DNA of 6,322 nucleotides from Armatimonadota bacterium. GTDB lineage: Bacteria > Armatimonadota > Fimbriimonadia > Fimbriimonadales > Fimbriimonadaceae. This document shows, one piece after another, positions 1 to 5,859 of this stretch (its first letter is position 1; every line of letters starts with the position of its first letter). The position numbers and the translations under genes are program-made. A model generated the notes under the pieces. It was not told where the DNA came from. It was given only the letters and a program-made list of their open reading frames with translations, and searched no databases. The stretch covers positions 1 to 6,322 of the forward strand of contig JAEYWW010000107.1 of NCBI GenBank assembly GCA_023428805.1, written 5' to 3'.

Positions 1-1441
1 CGCCTCCGCCCAGTTCGCCGACTGTCCGGCCATCGCGGAGGACGACGATTTTGTCGCTCAGTCGAGTCTCCTCGTCGATTTCGCTGGAGATCAGGAGAAT
101 GGAGACTCCCTGATCGCAGAGGTCGCCGATCTGCCGTTCAATCTCATCTCTCGCTCCAATGTCGATTCCCCGCGTGGGCTCGTCGAGGATCAGCAGCTCC
201 GGGTTCGTCGCCAGCCATCGGCCCAGAATCGCCTTCTGCTGATTGCCGCCGCTGAGCTGGCCGATCGGCTTTTCAATGTTCGGGGTGGCGATGGCGAGCT
301 TCGACTTATACTCTTCGGCCAGCCTGACCTGCTCGCTCTTTCGAAGCCTGCGGAGCCATCCTCGTTTGGCCTGCAGCGCAAGAGCGACGTTCTCGCGGAT
401 GCTCAATTCAGGAATGATCGCTTCCGCCTTGCGATCCTCCGGACAGAATCCGAGTCCTGCCCGAAGCGCCTGACGGGGGCTGCGCCAGGGGTTGACCCGC
501 TCCTTCCAGGTGATCGTGCCCCCATGCTTGTCGAGTCCGAAGATCATCCGTGCGGTCTCGGTTCGGCCAGCGCCGAGCAGGCCAGCCAAGCCCACCACCG
601 CTCCACGCGAGATCTCCAGCGAGTTCGGCCCGATGCCGCCACGGTGCAGATTCTCGGCCTTGAGCAGCGCTTCACGCCCCGCCGCAGTTGACCCATCCCG
701 ATGGACAGCCTCTCCGACCTCCTTGCCGATCATCCGGCTGATGAGCTGCATTCGCGTGAGTTCGCCTTGGGTTGAAACACCGACCAATCGGCCATTTCGC
801 AGAACGGTGATCCGGTCGGAAATCGCGTCCACTTGATCCAGAAAGTGGGTGATGAAGATGATGCCGATGCCCTCCGCGCGGAGGCTCTTCAGCACATCAA
901 AAAGCTGATTGACCTCGCCCTCATCAAGCGAGGATGTGGGTTCATCAAGTACCAGCACCTTCACATCGCGGGCCAATGCCCGGGCGATGGCGACGAGCTG
1001 CTGGACGGCGGTGGAATGCGTCTGAAGCGTCTGCCGGGGATTGATCTTGAGATTGAGTCGGTTCAGCGCGGCTTCGGCCGTCTTGTGCGCTTGGGGCCAG
1101 TCAATCCTCCCGCCTCTCGTGGGCAGGCGGCCAAGCAGTATGTTCTCAGTCACGGAGAGCATCGGCACCAGATTGACTTCCTGATACACGCAGGAAATGC
1201 CAACGTCTTGGGCTTCGAGGGTGGTGCTCGGAGCGATGGGGCGGCCTTCCAGAAAGATCTGCCCCGAAGATGCGCGCTGGGCGCCAGTCAGTATTTTGAT
1301 GAGCGTCGACTTGCCCGCTCCGTTTTCTCCCAGCAACGCATGAACTTCCCCGGCGTTCAGATCGAAATCGACGGAGTCCAAAGCTTGGACTCCGACGAAT
1401 GACTTCGAGACTTGACGCGCCTGGAGAAGCGGTTCCGGCAT
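1..1441 (-). CDS. ytfR: Sugar ABC transporter ATP-binding protein, YtfR-like (C-terminus cut by window edge)
   Basis: Two-cassette ATPase that would power uptake of a furanose-type sugar from the cytoplasmic face of the membrane. I translated it by hand from the ATG at 1441-1439; 480 codons are present without a stop, and the family is about 500 residues, so only some 20 are missing. Cassette 1: Walker A GENGAGKST (38-46), a divergent signature HSTAVQQLVAIARAL (from 142), Walker B LVLDEPTSSL (catalytic Glu167), H-loop THFLDQV (His199). Cassette 2: Walker A-like GLLGAGRTE with Arg293 in place of Lys, GFCPEDRK, signature LSGGNQQK (396-403), Walker B LLILDEPTRGID (Glu421), and ISSEID where the H-loop His would be. 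The altered signature and Arg are normal for this family. THFLDQV, LLGAGRTETA and GFCPEDRK match my memory of E. coli YtfR better than RbsA or MglA. It starts 9 bp after the binding-protein stop, so the two are probably co-transcribed. No good Shine-Dalgarno precedes the ATG. Permease genes should follow to the left. Confidence 0.95.
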   Translation of the reverse strand, partial: MPEPLLQARQVSKSFVGVQALDSVDFDLNAGEVHALLGENGAGKSTLIKILTGAQRASSGQIFLEGRPIAPSTTLEAQDVGISCVYQEVNLVPMLSVTENILLGRLPTRGGRIDWPQAHKTAEAALNRLNLKINPRQTLQTHSTAVQQLVAIARALARDVKVLVLDEPTSSLDEGEVNQLFDVLKSLRAEGIGIIFITHFLDQVDAISDRITVLRNGRLVGVSTQGELTRMQLISRMIGKEVGEAVHRDGSTAAGREALLKAENLHRGGIGPNSLEISRGAVVGLAGLLGAGRTETARMIFGLDKHGGTITWKERVNPWRSPRQALRAGLGFCPEDRKAEAIIPELSIRENVALALQAKRGWLRRLRKSEQVRLAEEYKSKLAIATPNIEKPIGQLSGGNQQKAILGRWLATNPELLILDEPTRGIDIGARDEIERQIGDLCDQGVSILLISSEIDEETRLSDKIVVLRDGRTVGELGGG

Positions 1442-1450
1442 GTCAGGGGA

Positions 1451-2455
1451 TCAATATTTGCGGTCCGGCAGAGCGGCGGCAGCGGACTTCTCGTCGAAGA
1501 GATTGTCCTCGCTGATGATGTGCTTTTCGACCGCTTCACCTGCCAGCAGCTTTTCGGCGGCATCAAATGCCGCGGGGCCGAGGAGCGGGTTGCACTCGAC
1601 CGTGCAGTTCATCTTGCCCGCAACGATGGCTTCAAACGCGCCCTTCACGCCGTCGATTCCCACGACGATGATGTCAACACCCGGCTTGAGTCCAGCTTCC
1701 TCAATCGCCTGAATCGCGCCGAGAGCCATGTCGTCGTTGTGGGCATAGACAGCCTGGATGTTCTTGTCCGCCTTGAGAAATGCCTCCATGACCTGCTTCC
1801 CTTTTTCGATGTTGAAGTCGCCGGTCTGAGATCGGACGATCTTCATATCAGGGTGGTCTTTGAGGATTTCGGCGAAGCCTTCTTTTCGGTCGTTCGCCGG
1901 AGCGGAGCCGATGGTGCCCTGAAGTTCGACGATGTTCCCCTTGCCCTTCATGCGATCCGCGAGCCATCGACCCGCCATACGTCCCTCTTCGACAAAGTCG
2001 CTGGTGATGAGCGTCGCGTAGAGCGAATCATCGGAGACTTCAATGCCGCGGTCAAGAAGAATGACCGGAATCTTCGCATCCTTGGCCTCCTTCAGCACAG
2101 GCTCCCAACCAGTTTCGACCTTCGGAGCGAGGAAGATGACATCCACCTTTTGAACGATGAATGAGCGGATCGCCTTGATCTGGTTCTCCTGCTTCTGCTG
2201 CGCGTCGGAGAACTGGAGCTTGATCCCTCTCTTCTCCGCCTCGCTTTTGACCGAGTTGGTCTCGGCGGTGCGCCACGCGCTTTCGGCTCCGATCTGCGAA
2301 AAGCCGACCACATAGTCCTTCTTTGGCGCGGCTTCGGGATTGGCCGTCGTTTCGTTCGGAGTCGCATTGCCCGATCCTCCGGATGGGCTGCAGCCCGCCG
2401 CGAAGAGGGCGAGGGCGGATGCTCCCGCCAAAAGGGTCTTCTTCCACATGCTCAT
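1451..2455 (-). CDS. ytfQ: Lipoprotein sugar-binding protein of ABC transporter, YtfQ-like (galactofuranose/arabinofuranose type)
   Basis: Periplasmic-binding-protein family 1 sugar receptor, 334 residues, which would hand sugar to the ATPase/permease complex. It begins MSMWKK, with a hydrophobic stretch (8-20) and a lipobox AAGC giving lipid-modified Cys22, then a Ser/Gly/Asn/Pro-rich tether (23-45). GFSQIGAESAWRTAET (51-66), QQKQENQIKAIRSF (86-99), GWEPVLKEAKDA (116-127) and YAHNDDM (237-243) are close to E. coli YtfQ as I remember it. Residues at the classical ribose-binding-protein ligand positions are present: Trp61, Asp135-Arg136, Arg190, Asn240, Asp268. E. coli YtfQ binds galactofuranose and relatives carry arabinose, so a furanose ligand is likely, but the exact sugar is inferred. 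The open frame extends upstream to 2611, but that would precede the signal peptide and overlap the divergent gene, so I use the ATG at 2455 (ATG at 2449 is also possible). Neither has a clear Shine-Dalgarno. It is the first gene of the leftward operon. Confidence 0.95.
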   Translation of the reverse strand: MSMWKKTLLAGASALALFAAGCSPSGGSGNATPNETTANPEAAPKKDYVVGFSQIGAESAWRTAETNSVKSEAEKRGIKLQFSDAQQKQENQIKAIRSFIVQKVDVIFLAPKVETGWEPVLKEAKDAKIPVILLDRGIEVSDDSLYATLITSDFVEEGRMAGRWLADRMKGKGNIVELQGTIGSAPANDRKEGFAEILKDHPDMKIVRSQTGDFNIEKGKQVMEAFLKADKNIQAVYAHNDDMALGAIQAIEEAGLKPGVDIIVVGIDGVKGAFEAIVAGKMNCTVECNPLLGPAAFDAAEKLLAGEAVEKHIISEDNLFDEKSAAAALPDRKY

Positions 2456-2498
2456 AGTGATCGCCAAGGAATCCGCTCGGCAGTGAGCAGATAAAAGG

Positions 2499-2527
2499 AG
2501 AATACTGCATTTAGTAACGAAACGCAA
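2499..2527 (-). promoter_or_regulatory. Candidate sigma-70-like promoter for the leftward transporter operon
   Basis: On the minus strand, TTGCGT (2527-2522) and TATTCT (2504-2499) are separated by 17 nt, the ideal spacing for a housekeeping-sigma promoter. The hexamers match consensus at only 3/6 and 4/6 positions. The predicted start of transcription, near 2492, would leave a leader of roughly 35-40 nt before the binding-protein ATG. The -35 hexamer lies inside the inverted-repeat cluster described separately, so a bound regulator would be expected to affect it directly. This is a by-eye match and only suggestive. Confidence 0.3.
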
Positions 2528-2548
2528 AGAGTGCGTAAACTTGCGTTT
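2520..2548. promoter_or_regulatory. Putative operator: nested inverted and direct repeats in the divergent promoter region
   Basis: AAACGCAA (2520-2527) and TTGCGTTT (2541-2548) form a perfect 8-bp inverted repeat around a 13-bp spacer. Inside it, ACGCA (2522-2526) and TGCGT (2532-2536) form a second inverted repeat with a 5-bp spacer, and TGCGT recurs at 2542-2546. The three pentamers start exactly 10 bp apart, so all face the same side of the helix, as expected for sites bound by a dimeric or cooperative regulator. The position between a sugar transporter and a sugar hydrolase makes a sugar-responsive repressor or activator the obvious candidate. No regulator gene is in the window and the regulator family cannot be named from the site alone. 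Confidence 0.45.
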
Positions 2549-2552
2549 GGAG
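2549..2552 (+). promoter_or_regulatory. Ribosome binding site deciding the start of the DUF1680 glycosidase
   Basis: GGAG at 2549-2552 sits 6 nt before the ATG at 2559. This supports the ATG over the in-frame TTG at 2541, which lies inside the operator-like repeat and has only a weak AGAG upstream. It is the clearest Shine-Dalgarno in the window. Confidence 0.55.
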
Positions 2553-2558
2553 CAGACG

Positions 2559-4829
2559 ATGCTTGCTTTGGCTTTTCTGATTGCCCCGATGGTTATGGAG
2601 ACTCTCCCCACTCAAGCCTTTGCGTCCAATCAGGTGCGCCTGCTTCCCGGACCTTTCTTCGACGCGCAGGAGCGAGACCGGAAGTATCTGCTTGCGCTGG
2701 AACCAGATCGCCTCCTGCATCGCTTCCGCGATTTTTCCGGATTGAAGCCCAAGGGCGAGGAGTACGGGGGTTGGGAGAAGGATACGATTTCCGGCCACTC
2801 GCTCGGGCACTATCTGTCGGCCATCGCATTGATGCACGCGGCCACCGGAGATGAAGAGCTTCTTCGAAGAACCAAATACATCGTTGGCGAACTCGCGGAA
2901 TGCCAGAAAGCTGAGGGCAATGGCTATGTCGGCGGCCTGCCCGACCACAAACGGCTCTGGGCAGAAATCGAAAAGGGAGAAATCCGGAGCAAGGGCTTCG
3001 ATCTCAACGGCCTTTGGGTGCCTTGGTACAACCTCCACAAAACCTTTGCGGGTCTGCTTGATGCGCACGAACATTGCGGCAACAGCCAGGCATTGCAAGT
3101 GGCCTGCAGCCTCGCGGACTGGACCGAAAACATCACCCGCAACCTCGACGATGCCAAATGGCAGCAGATGCTCGCTTGTGAGCACGGCGGGATGTATGAA
3201 TCGCTGATCGAGCTGCATCACCGAACAAAGGAGCCACGCTATCTGGAACTGGCCCGCAAATTCCGCCACAAGGCGTTCTTCTCGCCTCTCGAATCGGAGC
3301 AGGACAAGCTCCCGGGACTGCACGCAAACACCCAGATTCCAAAAGTGATCGGCGCGGCGCGAGATTACGAGATCACGGGGTCTGCAGAGTCGAAGAAAGC
3401 GGCGGAATTCTTCTGGAAAACCGTCGTCCACGATCACAGCTACTGCATCGGCGGCAACAGCCAATCGGAGTATTTCCACGCTCCCCGTAAACTGGCAGAC
3501 CGGCTCGCCGGCAACACGACGGAGACCTGCAACACCTACAACATGCTGAAGCTGACCCGGCAGCTCATGACATGGCAGCCCACGGCTGAGCGAGGCGACT
3601 ACTACGAGCGGGCGATGCTGAACCACATCCTCGCTTCGCAGAATCCCGCCGATGGAATGATGTCCTACTACGTGCCGCTCAATCCGGGCGCGCAGAAGAC
3701 ATACAGCGACGAGGAGAACTCATTCTGGTGCTGCGTCGGCACAGGAATGGAGGCGCACGCCAAATACGGCGACGCAATCTATTTCCGCCAAGGCAACGAC
3801 CTCATTGTCAATCTCTTCGTCGCCAGCGATCTCAACTGGAAGGGAGTAGGGCGAATTCGGCAGGAAACAGATTTCCCAAATCAGGAAAATTCGACGCTCA
3901 CCCTGAACTTGGATGCACCAAAGAAATTCGCAATGCTGATCCGCAAACCAGGCTGGCTTGTGAAAGAAGCGGAATTCAAAGTGAATGGTGGACGAATTCA
4001 GGCTCTGGAAATCAAGGACGGATTCTTCCGCATCGAACGCGAATGGAAGAGCGGCGACAAGCTGGAATTCCGGATGCCGATGGACTTGCGGCTTGAGCCG
4101 ATGCCGGATCGAGGCAACCGGATCGCTCTTTTCTATGGCCCCACAGTTCTCGCCGCCGACATGGATAAGCTCCCCGCCGAATGGCGAGATCGGATGCCGG
4201 TGCTGGTGACGGATGGCGCCGCACCCCAGCGATATATCAAGCGCGAAGGAGACCATTTTGTGACGACTGGCGTCGGTAAGCCGCAGGATTTGACCTTGCG
4301 GCCATTCCACCTTTCCCAGCACAACCGCTACTCCGCCTACTTCGACATCCTCACGCCCGAGCAATGGAGGGAGCAGGAAACGAATATGGAGCGCGAGGCG
4401 GCGGCCAAGCGGGAGCTGGAATCGCGGACCGTTGACTTCTTCCAACCCGGGCAGATGCAGGCCGAACGCGACCACAAGCTGGAAGGCGAGAAGACTTATG
4501 CCGGTCAGCACGGCGGCAGCTTTTACCGCGACGCCCGCGACAACGGCTGGTTCTCGTTCCGCATGAAGGTGGACCCCGAAGCAGCCCAGCAGTTGATCTG
4601 CACCTACTGGGGCGGAGATCGCGGAAGGGTGTTCCAAATTCTGGTGGATGGTCAACTTCTGACCACCCAGCGGCTCGATGAAAAAGCTCCGGGCAAGTTC
4701 TACGACGAGGCTTGCGATCTGAAGGAGCTGACCAAGGGCAAGGACAATGTCCTCATCAAATTCCAAGCCCCCGTCAACGGCATGGCGGGCGGATTGTTCG
4801 GCGCGCGGGTTGTCAAGGTGAAATCGTGA
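2559..4829 (+). CDS. Exported DUF1680 glycoside hydrolase (GH127/GH146), predicted beta-L-arabinofuranosidase
   Basis: Exo-acting glycosidase of 756 residues that would remove terminal beta-L-arabinofuranose from glycans outside the cytoplasm. An N-terminal hydrophobic stretch ending in AFA|SNQ (cleavage near residue 22) looks like a signal peptide, though with this start the n-region has no Lys/Arg; the TTG at 2541 would add MRLEQT and supply an Arg. An (alpha/alpha)6-barrel spans about 30-420 (YGGWEKDTISGHSLGHYLSA, WVPWYNLHKTFAGL). The Zn-thiolate catalytic set known from HypBA1 is complete: GGNSQSE with acid/base candidate Glu304, ETC (Glu322, Cys324), and the CC pair Cys391-Cys392, where Cys391 corresponds to the nucleophile. 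Beta-sandwich domains follow, including a C-terminal one (about 600-756) of the kind often appended to this family. ETCNTYNMLKLTR and FWCCVGTGME resemble the GH146/plant-like branch more than HypBA1. It is divergent from the sugar importer genes, so it probably feeds that importer. Other furanosidase specificities cannot be excluded. Confidence 0.92.
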   Translation: MLALAFLIAPMVMETLPTQAFASNQVRLLPGPFFDAQERDRKYLLALEPDRLLHRFRDFSGLKPKGEEYGGWEKDTISGHSLGHYLSAIALMHAATGDEELLRRTKYIVGELAECQKAEGNGYVGGLPDHKRLWAEIEKGEIRSKGFDLNGLWVPWYNLHKTFAGLLDAHEHCGNSQALQVACSLADWTENITRNLDDAKWQQMLACEHGGMYESLIELHHRTKEPRYLELARKFRHKAFFSPLESEQDKLPGLHANTQIPKVIGAARDYEITGSAESKKAAEFFWKTVVHDHSYCIGGNSQSEYFHAPRKLADRLAGNTTETCNTYNMLKLTRQLMTWQPTAERGDYYERAMLNHILASQNPADGMMSYYVPLNPGAQKTYSDEENSFWCCVGTGMEAHAKYGDAIYFRQGNDLIVNLFVASDLNWKGVGRIRQETDFPNQENSTLTLNLDAPKKFAMLIRKPGWLVKEAEFKVNGGRIQALEIKDGFFRIEREWKSGDKLEFRMPMDLRLEPMPDRGNRIALFYGPTVLAADMDKLPAEWRDRMPVLVTDGAAPQRYIKREGDHFVTTGVGKPQDLTLRPFHLSQHNRYSAYFDILTPEQWREQETNMEREAAAKRELESRTVDFFQPGQMQAERDHKLEGEKTYAGQHGGSFYRDARDNGWFSFRMKVDPEAAQQLICTYWGGDRGRVFQILVDGQLLTTQRLDEKAPGKFYDEACDLKELTKGKDNVLIKFQAPVNGMAGGLFGARVVKVKS

Positions 4830-4914
4830 TTGGACAGCCCGCTCGACTAGGGGCCGTGAATGAGGGCGCCGCACAATTTCAGATCAGCTTGTTTGGAGCC
4901 GCCAATCTTATCGC
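4830..4914. other. Intergenic gap between glycosidase and DNA glycosylase genes; no terminator seen
   Basis: In these 85 bp I find no GC-rich hairpin followed by a T-run and no convincing promoter. GGAG at 4895-4898 is 16 nt from the next ATG, too far to be an ordinary ribosome binding site. Read-through from the glycosidase gene is therefore possible, but the functions on the two sides are unrelated and a separate promoter not recognisable by eye is equally possible. Confidence 0.4.
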
Positions 4915-5859
4915 ATGAATCAATTCTCCATTCAAGTTTCTCCAGAGGAGCTCAATCTTCCGCTCTGCGTGATGAGCGGGCAGGTTTTTCGGTGGAAGTG
5001 GGTGGGTGACGACGAGATATTTGGTGCGGACAACGCTCACGGCTATTGGGTCAAGCTGAAAGGCGAGGGCGTCTACGAAGTCGAGACCAACGCGGCCCAG
5101 GCCGACTTTGAAAGGTTCTTCCGCCTCGAAGACTCCCTTGCGGCGCTGCTCGAAACTGTCCTTGAAACAGGGCCGGAGCTGGCGCCCTATATCGGAAAAC
5201 TCAGCGGCCTCCGTGTCCTGCGCCCCGAACGCGCCTCCGAAACTGCGATCTCTTTTCTCTGCACCGCCAACAACAACCTCTCCCGCATCATTCCGATGGT
5301 CAATCACCTGGCTGACTACGGCGAACCGGCAGTCGAACATCGGGGGCAGGTTGTCCGCAAGTTCCCCGCGCTGGAAGTGGTCGCGGCGATACCAGAAGCT
5401 GATTTGCGCGCCAAAGGCTTCGGCTATCGTGCGAAGTCCATCCCCGAGGCCGCGCGGCACATTCTTGAGCAGGGCGGTGAACCGTGGCTGAATTCGCTCC
5501 GAGAATCAAGCTATGAAGAGGCGTTCGACGCCCTCTGCTCCATCAAGGGCATTGGTCCGAAGTTGGCAGACTGCATCGCTCTGTTTGGATTGCATCACCT
5601 GGAGGCCGTTCCGGTGGACACCCACCTTTGGCAGGCAGCCTGCAGGCTCTATTTCCCCGACTTCGCGGGGAAAACAATCACTTCAACGCGATATCGCGCG
5701 ATTGGCAATCACTTCCGAACAAAATTCGGCGCACAGGCGGGGTGGGCGCACCAATTCCTTTTTTATGACAATCTTCAGAACTGGCGGGAATATCGGAAGA
5801 TGGGAGGCGTTCCCGAAGCGGACGCTGAAGCGTCAAGTATCCTAGGCGATTCGGCATGA
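4915..5859 (+). CDS. ogg: 8-oxoguanine DNA glycosylase/AP lyase, OGG1 type (HhH-GPD superfamily)
   Basis: Base-excision repair enzyme of 314 residues that would cut 8-oxoguanine opposite cytosine from DNA and nick the resulting abasic site. The N-terminal OGG domain (about 5-115) carries SGQVFRW, with Gly22 matching human Gly42. The helix-hairpin-helix/GPD core has SIKGIGPKLADC with Lys216 equivalent to catalytic Lys249, and VPVDTHLW with Asp235 equivalent to Asp268; both pairs are 19 residues apart. Residues that read the opposite cytosine are conserved: Asn119 in NNNLSRI, Arg124, and Arg172 in GFGYRAKS. LRESSYEEA just before the hairpin is strikingly like the human enzyme. Near the end, GWAHQFLF keeps the Phe (Phe283) but has His279 where human OGG1 has Gln315. 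There is no iron-sulfur cluster motif, ruling out MutY/Nth. The ATG is the only usual start codon after an in-frame stop at 4861. Its stop overlaps the next start (ATGA). Confidence 0.95.
   Translation: MNQFSIQVSPEELNLPLCVMSGQVFRWKWVGDDEIFGADNAHGYWVKLKGEGVYEVETNAAQADFERFFRLEDSLAALLETVLETGPELAPYIGKLSGLRVLRPERASETAISFLCTANNNLSRIIPMVNHLADYGEPAVEHRGQVVRKFPALEVVAAIPEADLRAKGFGYRAKSIPEAARHILEQGGEPWLNSLRESSYEEAFDALCSIKGIGPKLADCIALFGLHHLEAVPVDTHLWQAACRLYFPDFAGKTITSTRYRAIGNHFRTKFGAQAGWAHQFLFYDNLQNWREYRKMGGVPEADAEASSILGDSA

Noticed and set aside
1..1441. Degenerate first signature (HSTAVQQ) and Arg293 in the second Walker A as signs of a decayed ATPase
   Set aside because: From memory, E. coli YtfR has the same kind of first signature (SVAMQQ) and the GAGRTE/GSGRTE variant is normal in the sugar-transporter double-cassette family.
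833..2164. Plus-strand open frames of 189 and 250 codons over the transporter genes
   Set aside because: They are shadows of the ATPase and binding protein, whose minus-strand frames contain complete family motifs.
2541..2558. TTG at 2541 as the glycosidase start
   Set aside because: It lies in the operator-like repeat, and the GGAG is perfectly spaced for the ATG at 2559. It is kept as an alternative because it would add an Arg to the signal-peptide n-region.
2456..2611. N-terminal extension of the binding protein to an ATG at 2611
   Set aside because: It would place 52 residues before a textbook lipoprotein signal peptide and overlap the start of the divergent gene and its promoter region.
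2511..3626. A 371-codon open frame on the minus strand opposite the glycosidase gene
   Set aside because: It is antisense to a clearly conserved enzyme, has no recognisable domain, and long antisense frames are common opposite high-G+C genes.
3405..4070. Cluster of five GAATTC hexamers (3405, 3853, 3972, 3994, 4065), with a sixth at 5490
   Set aside because: Three are in-frame Glu-Phe codons and two are Arg-Ile-Arg/Gln codons in a conserved gene, so coding preference plus chance explains them; they have no regular spacing.
3720..4874. A 384-codon open frame on the minus strand opposite the second half of the glycosidase gene
   Set aside because: Same reasoning: composition-driven shadow with no recognisable motif; the plus-strand frame carries the catalytic Cys pair and conserved domains.
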